28,992 bases of DNA from Gonium pectorale (GCA_001584585.1 LSYV01000009.1:2719942-2748933); one strand, 5' to 3'. Shown: positions 25,301 through 28,992, numbered from the stretch's first letter. Program-made: numbers and translations. Notes: generated by a model from the letters alone, not told the origin.

Positions 25301-28300
25301 CGTACCTACGTAACGCGTGCGCGGCGCCCGTTGTTGCCAGTTGGTTCAGCGGCGAGCGAGTGCTTGCAATCCCCAGCCGCCGAACACACCGCCTGACTGC
25401 GGCGCGTTAACGATTCACGCCCGCTGGCATTTTGCTCGCCCGCCCGCCCGCCCGCCCTGCTGACTGCAGGAGGTGGCGTACCGAGGCGAATGGGGGGCCG
25501 TGCTGGGACTCCGATACGGAGCCGCTGCCGCCTCGTGGGGCGGCAGGGAGTCCGCAGTGGCATGCCGCCAGCTGGGGTACCCAGGTCGGTCGGTTTGGTC
25601 AGTCGGTCGGTCGGTGGCCACGCACCACACGCCACCTGCTGGGTGCTGGGTGCCGGCCGAATTCGGCATCAGGCTAAGTACCGGTGCTTGCAACCCCAAC
25701 CACAGCGTGATGAGCAGGCTAGGGAGGGGCGGGAGACCGAATGTCTACGCACATGGGGAGCGCCCGGGAACTTTGCCCAACCGACGCGTGGTATGACGCC
25801 GGGCAGCCTGCGACGTGTGACCTGTACCCGCATGACCCGCTGGTGACGATGGCTCGTTGCTCGCAGGCGTGGCGGGCTACTGGCACGGGAGCGACCACCA
25901 CACCGGCTGGCAGTCCGGGGAGGCCTGGCTGAGCGGCTACCCCGCATTCTTCCTCTACAACGTCAGCTGCGCCGGCAACGAGACCTCCCTGGCCAAGTGC
26001 GCGGGCGGCGACCGCTACGTGCTCACGGCCGAGGCGCAGTACGTTCCAGAGGCGGGCGCCTACCATTCGTACGTCTTCCTCATGTGCTCCGAGGCGCCCA
26101 ACCCGCCGCTGGGCTCGCTGCGGCTCGTGGGCGGACCGCCCCGAACATGGGCGCCCTGGAGGTGGGTAGGCGGGTGGGTGGGTGGGCAGGGGCGGGTGAA
26201 TACTCTCAGGAAGGAAGGGGGTAGGGGTGGTAGAGCTGGGAAACGGAAGGCAGGGTGGGGGGGCGGGGACGGGGGTGTGGGGGGCAATGTGTGGCGAGTG
26301 CCGTCTGATGCCGGCGGTGCCCTTTGATGGATGTGGGCCCCGTGGGGGAGAGGGGGGGGGGCGTGCAGCGCTCGCAAGTCCCGTCATGCCCGCGAGGTTC
26401 GGACGGCACAGTCCAGCTCTGCCTTGGCAGGCGCACCGCCGTCCTCTCTTCCGTTCGCACCCATTACTCGCTCTCCCGTTCGCTCCCGCATGGATCCTAG
26501 CGGCTCGCCACAACCATCTGCGTTCGCTCCGTTTGTGGTGCTGCAGGTGTTCGCAGACGACTACCGCTGGCGCCCCGTGCTGCAGGCAACCACCTACGAA
26601 GCCCACGGCAGGGCATCCTGGGGCACCTTTGGAACCCAGGAGGCCGGAGTCGCCTGCAGGCAGATGGGTGAGGGCGACACCCCGGGGCTGCCCAACGGAT
26701 TCAAGCGGGGCTCCATCTGGGCCGGGAGCCCCCGCCGCGAAGCAACTTTGGGGGGCGGACCCCGCCCCACGCATCGGGAGCACTCCCTGCCTCACTTCTT
26801 CTGTCCGTCCGTCTGCCTCGCCCGTCGCGTCTGTGCATGCGTGAACGTCACCAACTGCACTGATGGGCTGATCGCCCCTGTTTAACATAACGGTATTCAT
26901 TAGCAATCAAGTACCAGTCACTGTGTGCACTCCACAGCGATTTTCAATAGACTTCGCCCCCACTTTAATGTAGCTGTCGTGCGTCATGTTCCGGGATGCG
27001 ACATGCTCGCTCGCTTTGCTTGTTGTTCACTGGTTTCACAGTGAGACCGTCTCCGTCGCCCGCCATGCCTTGTTCCCGGCGCCCTACTCGCAACGTCGCA
27101 TCTTCGGGGCGTGCATGACCGTAGAGCTGTCCGGTTATGATCCGAAGGCCAGGCGAAACATCCATCTGTATGTGTACCGATTCGGCTGCACCACATTTTA
27201 AAATGTTGTTCACGGTGATACCGATCGACTGTAGGCTTCTTCACCAACCCCGTAACCGGCAACAACACAAAGGGTATTCTCCTGACGGGAAATGGGTTCA
27301 TGGTAAGTCACCAGACGGCGAGGACGGCGCCATACTGCGAACCTGCACTCGACGAAACTCCATCGACACCCGCAAAGGTGCCGACAAACCATACAGTTTA
27401 CCATTACCACCTCTCATGCATACAAAAAAATTTCTGCAGTATTCTGATGTAACAAACAAAACGATCCTGCCTCGAGAGATAAGAGGCCAATATCTGTCTG
27501 AGATTGCGCCGCCAGTTATATCCTGCGTGACCGCGTGAGACCCCTGGCCTGCATGGTTTACCGACCCATGGGTCATTCCGCTCGCTCTGTTCGCCGCCCG
27601 TTTCCCGCCCGCCCGCCCGCCCAGGCCTCCGACCCCGCCAACGGAGTGGTTTTGACCGCTCAGTGCAACGGCACGGAGCGCAACTTGACGCAGTGCGGAC
27701 CGCACTGGTACAACTACGGAACGGGCATCGTCGTCGGGCTGCTTTGCGGGTCCCCCAGTGAGTGCGGCCATCCTGTACGATCCGATTAACGGGCGCCGGC
27801 CCGCTGCAAGCCTTCCTAACTGCCGGCCAAAGGCCCATTCCCGTGGCACCGGCGTAGATTGCCCACGCGTGCGTCACTCTGCGGCTGTCCATGCAACGCC
27901 AGGGCCCCTACCTGCCCTATTGACGTTGCGGCCGTGCACGCCGGCAGCAAGGCAGTAACATGCATACAGCAGCCGACGCGTCAAGCCGTACCAGTTTCTG
28001 CCTACGCATGGCCCTCAAATATCAATGGGGCTCAGTAGAGTGACATGCCTATTCTCGCCCGCAGTTCCGCCACCGCCAGCCCCGCCAGCCCCGCCGCGGC
28101 CGCCGTCGCCGCCCTCGCCTCCGCAGCCGCCTCCCCAGCCGCCATCACCCTTCCCCGTCAGGCCCAGCCCGCCAAACCCCGTTTCTCCCGTGCCTCCGAC
28201 ACCCCCGTCGCCGCCCTCACCTCCGGACCAGCGACCAAGGCGAGATTTGGGGTGGTCGGGTGGAGGGAGTACTGTAACCTCGACTCCCGGAGTTATCGGG

Positions 28301-28992
28301 GTCTCGTGCGAATGTATGCGGCAAGCACCTCCTTCCGTTTTCCTCCCGATATGCAGCTGGCTCGCTTACCTGTTGTGCTTTCATTGGATTGCCCCCAGCA
28401 GGTTGCCCCAGTTCCCGCGTTTCCCCGGCCGCCCGAGTTGGCCGCGCTTCCCGCAACGCCCGAGCTTGCCTGGCTGGGCGCTGCCGCCCTCTCCCAGCGT
28501 GCCGCCTCCCCCGGAGCCGCCGTCGCCGCCGCCCAACCCAAGGCCGCCACCCCCCTGCCGCCCAGCCCTCGGCCTCCCTCGCCGCCGCCATCTCCTCGGC
28601 CCCCGAGCCCCAGCCCTCCCGACCCGCCCAGCCCCGTTCCGCCGAGCCCGCCGCCTCCTTCACCGCCGCAGCCGCCATCGCCGCCACCGTCACCCAACCC
28701 TCCAAGCCCCCTGCCTCCAAGCCCGCCGCCCCCCAGCCCCAAACCCCCATCGCCGCGGCCTCCCAGCCCCCGACCACCCAGCCCGAAACCCCCCTCCCCC
28801 AAGCCGCCAAGCCCCAGCCCACCAAGCCCCAAGCCCCCCTCTCCGCCACCTTCGCCCTTTCCTCCAAGCCCTAGCCCGCCCAGCCCACTGCCTCCGTCGC
28901 CTCTACCGCCAAGCCCCGATCCTCCAAGTCCTTCCCCTCCTTCGCCCCTTCCACCAAGCCCCGACCCTCCCAGCCCGCTGCCCCCATCGCCC
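33..28992 (+). CDS. Giant multi-SRCR / VMO-I / proline-hinge protein, about 59 exons, partial at both ends
   Basis: One spliced reading frame runs through the window, with order SRCR x2, Pro hinge, SRCR x1, Pro hinge, SRCR x8, VMO-I, SRCR x5, long Pro hinge. Exons were placed by matching SRCR landmarks (RLVGG, GRVEV, WGTxC, VVCRQLGY, C-x-G-x-E-x-x-L-x-x-C, DAGVxC) to GT/GC...AG sites and demanding phase agreement. Every domain border is phase 1. Introns mostly open GTGCGT, GTGAGC or GTAAGT and close GCAG. SRCR domains are extracellular ligand-binding folds and algae of this group carry such proteins, so a secreted or surface receptor-like product is inferred. No signal peptide or membrane segment lies in the window; both ends are missing. 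The stretches between listed exons are introns and, apart from items listed separately, I see no coding or RNA gene in them. Splitting into two genes is possible but no in-frame stop or start with promoter supports it. Confidence 0.85.
1743..2849 (+). CDS. SRCR domain 2 (exons 1743-1827, 2152-2266, 2732-2849)
   Basis: The first exon reads [19 protein letters not shown] and ends WGSIG, the second carries C3 in [13 protein letters not shown] and ends VWM, and the third opens DWVRC with C5, C6 (EDC) and C8 (VNC). C2 is replaced by Gly and C7 is absent. Intron positions (phase 2 at the C2 site, phase 0 after the VWM) are identical to those of domains 1 and 3, so the three look like duplicates. 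The acceptor at 1741-1742 is TAAG after a C-run instead of the common GCAG; it is the only one that gives the right phase. It directly precedes a proline hinge. Confidence 0.83.
1861..1958 (+). repeat. Degenerate GGTTGC hexamer repeat in intron
   Basis: Imperfect tandem copies of GGTTGC/GTTGCG fill this part of the intron between SRCR-2 exons 1 and 2. They encode nothing that fits the gene. Confidence 0.8.
3066..3191 (+). CDS. Proline-rich hinge 1 (single exon)
   Basis: A phase 1-1 exon encodes about 42 residues made almost only of Pro and Ser with a few Arg and Ala: [20 protein letters not shown] and onwards, ending PPPPQ. It separates SRCR-2 from SRCR-3. Such SPPP runs are arabinosylated hydroxyproline rods in volvocine wall and matrix proteins, so a stiff, glycosylated spacer is likely. 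The same frame is open for some distance upstream (to 2681), which is read-through of the preceding 216-base intron; the acceptor AG at 3064-3065 and donor GTAGGT at 3192 delimit the exon. The bases CCGTCGCCGCCGCC repeat several times and make the exon prone to slippage. Confidence 0.85.
3192..3839 (+). other. 648-base intron without visible content
   Basis: It separates hinge 1 from SRCR-3 (donor GTAGGT, acceptor CACGCAG). It has CA-rich patches near 3676-3700 and no sequence related to the neighbouring exons. Confidence 0.75.
3840..5339 (+). CDS. SRCR domain 3 (exons 3840-3927, 4299-4410, 4817-4911, 5308-5339)
   Basis: The first exon reads [19 protein letters not shown] and ends WGTVC plus TA of a Tyr codon; the second gives [16 protein letters not shown] and ends IWM; the third opens DWVQC and carries C6 (HLC) and C7 (SWC); a 32-base exon finishes with HYYDVSVAC. 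All six cysteines are present. The first two introns match domains 1 and 2. The extra intron after C7 is unique to this domain and leaves a micro-exon whose donor sits directly in a GTGG microsatellite. The domain is isolated between two proline hinges, so it would be displayed as a separate bead on the rod. Confidence 0.85.
4134..4181 (+). repeat. Microsatellites (TTCG)n then (TG)n
   Basis: Five to six TTCG units (4134-4155) are followed after eight bases by nine TG units (4164-4181), in the intron between SRCR-3 exons 1 and 2. Confidence 0.95.
5340..5410 (+). repeat. Microsatellites (GTGG)n at a splice donor, then (GTTG)n
   Basis: The donor of the 32-base SRCR-3 exon is itself the first unit of a GTGG run (5340-5356), so several equivalent GT sites follow each other every four bases. 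A GTTG run lies at 5393-5410. Confidence 0.9.
5708..5821 (+). CDS. Proline-rich hinge 2 (single exon)
   Basis: A phase 1-1 exon of 114 bases encodes about 38 residues such as [20 protein letters not shown], ending SPPPLPATA. Compared with hinge 1 it is richer in Ala (PPA units) and poorer in SPPP. It joins SRCR-3 to SRCR-4. The frame was fixed by the upstream G from 5339 and the acceptor AG at 5706-5707; the donor is GTGCGG at 5822. Other frames here encode Ala/Arg-rich shadows, which I discount because only the chosen frame links in phase to both neighbours. Confidence 0.82.
6175..6992 (+). CDS. SRCR domain 4 (exons 6175-6310, 6631-6687, 6859-6992)
   Basis: The first exon covers both the [12 protein letters not shown] strand and [18 protein letters not shown], with no intron at the C2 site. 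It ends inside the Arg codon after C3, which exon 2 completes as QLGWTSG. The third exon reads [10 protein letters not shown] (C5), ILNC (C6), a Ser/Gly/His/Asp-rich loop and DAGVRC (C8). C2 is Leu and C7 is missing, the loop reading IHNSGNHD. Introns after C3 (phase 2) and after the Gly-rich turn (phase 2) are shared with domains 5 and 6. Two short introns (171 and 320 bases) flank exon 2. Confidence 0.87.
7461..8864 (+). CDS. SRCR domain 5 (exons 7461-7543, 7816-7892, 8238-8297, 8731-8864)
   Basis: Exon 1 reads [18 protein letters not shown] and stops in phase 0 before the second strand; exon 2 continues [14 protein letters not shown] to C3 (AAVAC); exon 3 is [19 protein letters not shown]; exon 4 carries VLWMSGLNC (C5), LVDC (C6) and GAGVVC (C8). 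C2 is replaced by Tyr within WGGIY and C7 is absent. The four-exon pattern is the same as in domain 6 (phases 1, 0, 2, 2, 1), which points to tandem duplication of a whole module. Sequons NAS and, at the end of the domain, CSNGT overlap the splice site. Confidence 0.87.
8601..8625 (+). repeat. (GGCGTT)n hexamer repeat
   Basis: Four tandem GGCGTT units in the intron before the last exon of SRCR-5. Confidence 0.9.
9305..10896 (+). CDS. SRCR domain 6 (exons 9305-9372, 9883-9968, 10149-10205, 10748-10896)
   Basis: Exon 1 reads [19 protein letters not shown]; exon 2 gives [14 protein letters not shown] through C3 (AVVAC); exon 3 is [18 protein letters not shown]; exon 4 starts [11 protein letters not shown] (C5), then LMDC (C6) and MKVRC (C8). 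C2 and C7 are both missing. The C6-C8 loop is rich in aromatic and charged residues (EWRDGHAYD). Exon sizes and phases mirror domain 5. The first intron contains a second copy of the exon-2 start (9648-9671), described separately. Confidence 0.86.
9648..9671 (+). other. Cryptic 24-base micro-exon or relict exon copy in the SRCR-6 intron
   Basis: TCCGCAG precedes eight codons VWLGHWGG and a GTGAGG donor follows. The real exon at 9883 starts [10 protein letters not shown], so this looks like a second copy of the same strand. At 24 bases it would splice in frame between 9372 and 9883. Reading on past the donor meets a stop five codons later. Confidence 0.4.
11028..12505 (+). CDS. SRCR domain 7 (exons 11028-11104, 11953-12085, 12353-12505)
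   Basis: Exon 1 reads [15 protein letters not shown] and ends in phase 0 at DAGALQ. After an 848-base intron that holds the run of N, exon 2 resumes [15 protein letters not shown] and gives C3 in [14 protein letters not shown]; exon 3 carries C5 (YAAC), C6 (LWDC) and YDAGVQC (C8). Phase and strand order join correctly across the gap, so no exon appears to be lost in it. C2 and C7 are absent. Exon 2 ends TACG before GCAAGT, a GC donor. The loop between C6 and C8 is long and acidic ([14 protein letters not shown]). Confidence 0.85.
11105..11952 (+). other. Longest intron (848 bases as assembled), holds the N gap
   Basis: Donor GTGCGA, acceptor GCGCGCAG. Outside the gap I see no SRCR-like strand in any frame on the plus strand and no RNA gene. 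It contains GC-rich low-complexity sequence, including a nine-G run near 11112. Confidence 0.75.
11387..11460. other. Assembly gap of 74 N inside an intron
   Basis: A run of N lies in the intron 11105-11952 of SRCR-7. Exons on each side join in phase 0 and in correct strand order, so no coding sequence need be missing. The word GGCGTGATG occurs on both sides (near 11368 and 11465), which suggests a local repeat that was not resolved. The true gap length cannot be known from the sequence. Confidence 0.97.
12086..12352 (+). other. GC-AG intron 1 (SRCR-7)
   Basis: The exon ends TACG and the intron opens GCAAGT, the standard GC donor consensus, closing with GTGCAG. Phase 1 on both sides gives the Gly of AYG-STWF. 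The nearest GT donor, at 12081, would give phase 2 and break the frame. Confidence 0.82.
12737..13823 (+). CDS. SRCR domain 8 (exons 12737-12798, 13027-13130, 13567-13823)
   Basis: Exon 1 reads [18 protein letters not shown]; exon 2 begins [14 protein letters not shown] and ends at C3 (AVVAC); exon 3, at 257 bases, is among the longest exons here and runs from [14 protein letters not shown] through FGC (C5), LLGC (C6) to ITLRC (C8). C2 and C7 are missing. At about 141 residues it is the longest SRCR unit in the window, with insertions before C5 ([17 protein letters not shown]) and a Tyr-rich C6-C8 loop. The introns that split this half in domains 5 and 6 are absent, so exon 3 looks fused by intron loss. 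Confidence 0.85.
14135..14946 (+). CDS. SRCR domain 9 (exons 14135-14234, 14439-14527, 14794-14946)
   Basis: Exon 1 reads [19 protein letters not shown] and WGGVCQY, so C2 is present; exon 2 is [18 protein letters not shown] with C3; exon 3 opens [11 protein letters not shown] (C5), then IAQC (C6), DDAC (C7) and VAGVAC (C8). All six group-A cysteines are therefore kept. The NET sequon lies between C5 and C6. The last exon ends ACCCGAG before GCAAGG, a GC donor, as in domain 7. The intron after GLP is phase 1, a class shared with domains 7, 11, 15 and 16. Confidence 0.86.
14947..15402 (+). other. GC-AG intron 2 (end of SRCR-9)
   Basis: The exon ends ACCCGAG and the intron opens GCAAGG, closing CCCGCAG. 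No GT stands at a place that keeps the phase 1 domain border just after C8. The frame stays open downstream to 15059, which is read-through. Confidence 0.78.
15403..16520 (+). CDS. SRCR domain 10 (exons 15403-15470, 15874-15992, 16330-16520)
   Basis: Exon 1 reads [17 protein letters not shown] in phase 0; exon 2 gives [11 protein letters not shown] (C2) and [13 protein letters not shown] (C3); exon 3 starts [10 protein letters not shown], then WLRDIEC (C5), LDAC (C6), ENSC (C7) and VVIAC (C8). It is complete in cysteines, and with domain 9 forms the only adjacent pair that is. The C7 loop CGGSHDSD keeps acidic residues near the place where animal domains bind Ca2+. The domain ends EPK before a phase 1 intron. 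Confidence 0.87.
16957..18403 (+). CDS. SRCR domain 11 (exons 16957-17093, 17392-17464, 17839-17942, start of 18383)
   Basis: Exon 1 reads [19 protein letters not shown] and [13 protein letters not shown], with Gly at C2. Exon 2 begins [11 protein letters not shown] (C3). Exon 3 has PVWLNGFSC (C5), ITQC (C6) and a C7-free loop ending HEYD. The final strand AGVMC (C8) is on the next exon, which runs on without a break into the VMO-I domain. This is unusual because most SRCR domains here end at a phase 1 intron. The sequon NIT lies between C5 and C6. The exact C-terminal limit of the domain (about 18403) is set by family alignment, not by a splice site. Confidence 0.83.
17161..17180 (+). repeat. 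(AAGC)5 microsatellite
   Basis: Five perfect AAGC units in the intron between SRCR-11 exons 1 and 2. Confidence 0.95.
18383..20475 (+). CDS. VMO-I (vitelline membrane outer layer protein I) domain (exons 18383-18478, 18795-18911, 19220-19434, 19783-19927, 20415-20475)
   Basis: After the SRCR-11 tail, about 200 residues form three related units, as in the three-fold beta-prism of VMO-I proteins. Unit 1 has GIWQ then [13 protein letters not shown] and ends [11 protein letters not shown]. Unit 2 has [20 protein letters not shown] and [13 protein letters not shown]. Unit 3 has [19 protein letters not shown] and [14 protein letters not shown], the double Cys being the usual end of the family. The W...CPxG...GxxLRV...DDxxVTGIxFxC pattern is what I recognise. 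VMO-I proteins are secreted and lectin-like. Internal phases are 0, 0, 2, 0. The second intron uses a GC donor. The fourth exon could instead start at 19702, adding 27 in-frame residues. Confidence 0.83.
18912..19219 (+). other. GC-AG intron 3 (VMO-I unit 1 to unit 2)
   Basis: The exon ends TTCCAG and the intron opens GCGAGT. Phase 0 fits the next exon (acceptor AG at 19218-19219). A GT four bases downstream (18916) would leave phase 1 and break the link to 19220. A decoy acceptor lies at 19064-19065. Confidence 0.7.
19139..19170 (+). repeat. (TGCGTGTG)n octamer repeat
   Basis: About three and a half copies of TGCGTGTG lie between the decoy acceptor at 19064 and the used one at 19218, in the VMO-I intron. 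Confidence 0.85.
20787..22055 (+). CDS. SRCR domain 12 (exons 20787-20941, 21276-21437, 21968-22055)
   Basis: Exon 1 reads [31 protein letters not shown] and ARVICKQ (C3), ending in phase 0. Exon 2 opens [16 protein letters not shown], carries a long acidic insertion ([15 protein letters not shown]) and ends at C5 (FQCT). Exon 3 begins GEEAALLDC (C6) and ends AAGVVC (C8). C2 and C7 are absent. An intron between C5 and C6 is found only here. NIS is a possible sequon close to the lost C2. This is the first SRCR after the VMO-I domain; its leading linker HYPGPG is short. Confidence 0.84.
21485..21554 (+). repeat. CGGTTCGGTTCGGTC 15-base tandem repeat
   Basis: A GGTAC-type pentamer run changes into about three copies of a 15-base unit built from GGTTC and GGTCC pentamers, in the 530-base intron between SRCR-12 exons 2 and 3. 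Nothing else in that intron looks coding. Confidence 0.9.
22427..23166 (+). CDS. SRCR domain 13 (exons 22427-22574, 22931-23166)
   Basis: Only two exons are used. Exon 1 reads [39 protein letters not shown] and C3; exon 2 runs [30 protein letters not shown] (C5, C6) and HSADAGVVC (C8). C2 (Ile-Arg in its place) and C7 are gone although the DDDWDLR and HSAD acidic motifs around them remain, so the cation site may survive without the disulfide. The sequon NGT lies between C5 and C6. The loss of the introns seen in domains 4 to 6 leaves a 236-base exon. Confidence 0.88.
23403..25110 (+). CDS. SRCR domain 14 (exons 23403-23497, 23801-23866, 24047-24264, start of 25083)
   Basis: Exon 1 reads [19 protein letters not shown] and ends WGT in phase 0; exon 2 is [20 protein letters not shown] (C3) then RQ; exon 3 opens [16 protein letters not shown], then GLAC (C5), VPEC (C6); the next exon finishes SYDVGVLC (C8) after an 818-base intron. 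C2 and C7 are missing. The phase 0 cut between RQ and LGY is the same as in domain 12, which links these two in origin. The final exon carries straight on into SRCR-15 with the linker VDLPPATG, so the border intron is lost. Confidence 0.83.
24265..25082 (+). other. 818-base intron without visible content
   Basis: The intron splits SRCR-14 between the C6-C8 loop and the last strand, joining in phase 2 (CG + G = Arg). Domain 14 is complete without any further exon. Open frames here show no SRCR, VMO-I or hinge sequence. Confidence 0.72.
25083..26096 (+). CDS. SRCR domain 15 (rest of exon 25083-25179, exon 25470-25584, start of exon 25867)
   Basis: The first strand [16 protein letters not shown] is on the exon that ends SRCR-14. 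Exon 25470-25584 reads [17 protein letters not shown] and [12 protein letters not shown] (C3). Exon 25867 continues with a His/Trp-rich stretch ([19 protein letters not shown]), [15 protein letters not shown] (C5, C6) and a 30-residue loop to VFLMC (C8). C2 and C7 are absent. Two sequons (NVS, NET) flank C5. As with its left border, the right border has no intron: the exon runs on as [17 protein letters not shown] into SRCR-16. Confidence 0.84.
26097..27757 (+). CDS. SRCR domain 16, with an apparent one-base frameshift (rest of exon 25867-26161, exons 26547-26667, 27235-27302, 27625-27757)
   Basis: The domain starts [10 protein letters not shown], but the in-frame continuation PRTWAPWR does not fit the family and would end in phase 2, whereas the next exon ([14 protein letters not shown]) needs phase 0. 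Reading one base later gives APNMGALE before the donor, exactly the strand seen in domains 5, 6 and 10. A base therefore seems missing in GACCGCCCCGAAC at 26134-26146. Later exons read AGVACRQMG (C3), a 68-base exon [16 protein letters not shown], and [17 protein letters not shown] (C5, C6) to VVGLLC (C8). C2 and C7 are absent. The alternative is an earlier donor at 26127 (CTC before GTGGGC), which would keep phase but delete a strand. Confidence 0.78.
26162..26365 (+). repeat. G-rich intron segment with G-quadruplex potential
   Basis: From the donor onward the plus strand has many G runs of 3 to 10 bases, including (GTGG)n at 26172-26186 and clustered runs at 26252-26284 and 26344-26361. It sits next to the SRCR-16 frameshift and could hamper sequencing and polymerases. 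Confidence 0.75.
26668..27234 (+). other. 567-base intron before a 68-base exon
   Basis: Donor GTGAGG, acceptor CTGTAG rather than GCAG. The segment 26880-27230 is lower in GC than the rest of the window. No coding exon seen in it. Confidence 0.68.
28065..28992 (+). CDS. Proline-rich hinge 3, long, continues past the window (exons 28065 to about 28239/28251 and 28399-28992)
   Basis: The first exon encodes [20 protein letters not shown] and more of this type, to SPPDQRP. Its donor is uncertain: GCGAGA at 28240 or GTGGTC at 28252 both give phase 2. The second exon starts after AG at 28398 (or 28401) with [20 protein letters not shown], turns into [18 protein letters not shown], then shifts frame at a six-C run (28550-28555). 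From 28561 the frame PPSPxPPSPxP with Lys, Arg, Asp or Gln at x stays open to the last base, at least 144 codons. It is far longer than hinges 1 and 2. What follows (another SRCR array, another domain or a C-terminus) is outside the window. Confidence 0.78.

Noticed and set aside
25719..26906. Minus-strand open frame of 395 codons
   Set aside because: It is antisense to SRCR-15/16 exons and G-rich introns, made of Pro/Arg/Ala shadow sequence with no recognisable domain.
26123..28565. Whole locus as a decayed pseudogene because of two frameshifts
   Set aside because: About 59 exons otherwise keep frame, splice sites and cysteine pairing. Both lesions fall on C-runs, so sequencing error or a recent mutation is more likely than long decay.
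28217..28867. Minus-strand Gly-rich frames (216 and 179 codons)
   Set aside because: They are the complement of the proline hinge; Gly-rich repeats arise automatically from antisense PPSP codons.
33..28992. C-type lectin, protein kinase or peptidase M11 domains expected in algal SRCR or hinge proteins
   Set aside because: No matching motif was found in any spliced exon; they could lie outside the window.
33..28992. Transposon, CRISPR array, rRNA or tRNA genes
   Set aside because: The regular recurrence comes from SRCR modules and microsatellites. I saw no terminal inverted repeats, reverse transcriptase or transposase motifs, no spacer-repeat array and no cloverleaf-like stretch.

Overview
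The window looks like the nuclear genome of a volvocine-type green alga (Chlamydomonas/Volvox group). The reasons are: GC-rich sequence, introns of about 130-850 bases every 60-250 coding bases, GTGCGT/GTGAGT donors with GCAG acceptors, many short tandem repeats in introns, and coding exons made of Ser-Pro (SPPP/PPSPxP) hinges typical of volvocine wall and matrix proteins. The organism call is inference from these traits.

I read the whole window as the interior of ONE very large plus-strand gene. Neither its start codon nor its stop codon is here. By following splice sites and reading phase I place about 59 exons between 33 and 28992, giving roughly 7.5 kb of coding sequence (about 2,500 residues). 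Layout: SRCR-1 and SRCR-2 (33-2849); proline hinge 1 (3066-3191); SRCR-3 (3840-5339); proline hinge 2 (5708-5821); SRCR-4 to SRCR-11 (6175 to about 18400); a VMO-I (vitelline membrane outer layer protein I) beta-prism-like domain (about 18400-20475); SRCR-12 to SRCR-16 (20787-27757); and a long proline hinge (28065 to the window end). SRCR means scavenger receptor cysteine-rich domain. The phase agrees at every junction except one in SRCR-16, where a single base appears to be missing. A second apparent one-base loss lies in a C-run of the last hinge.

The product should be a secreted or cell-surface modular protein in which SRCR ligand-binding arrays are spaced by stiff, probably hydroxyproline-rich hinges, with one lectin-like VMO-I fold in the array. 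A role in recognition (microbial, gamete or matrix) is inference; the sequence shows only domain content.

Main points of interest: (1) a three-repeat VMO-I domain inside an algal SRCR array; (2) strict all-or-none coupling of cysteines C2 and C7 in all 16 SRCR domains (4 keep both, 12 lack both), matching the C2-C7 disulfide known for the family; (3) modules that are all phase 1-1 and fall into intron-position subfamilies that record duplication history; (4) at least three GC-AG introns in one gene; (5) two probable single-base frameshifts; (6) a cryptic in-frame 24-nt micro-exon and alternative acceptors. A 74-base run of N (11387-11460) lies inside an intron and does not interrupt the protein.
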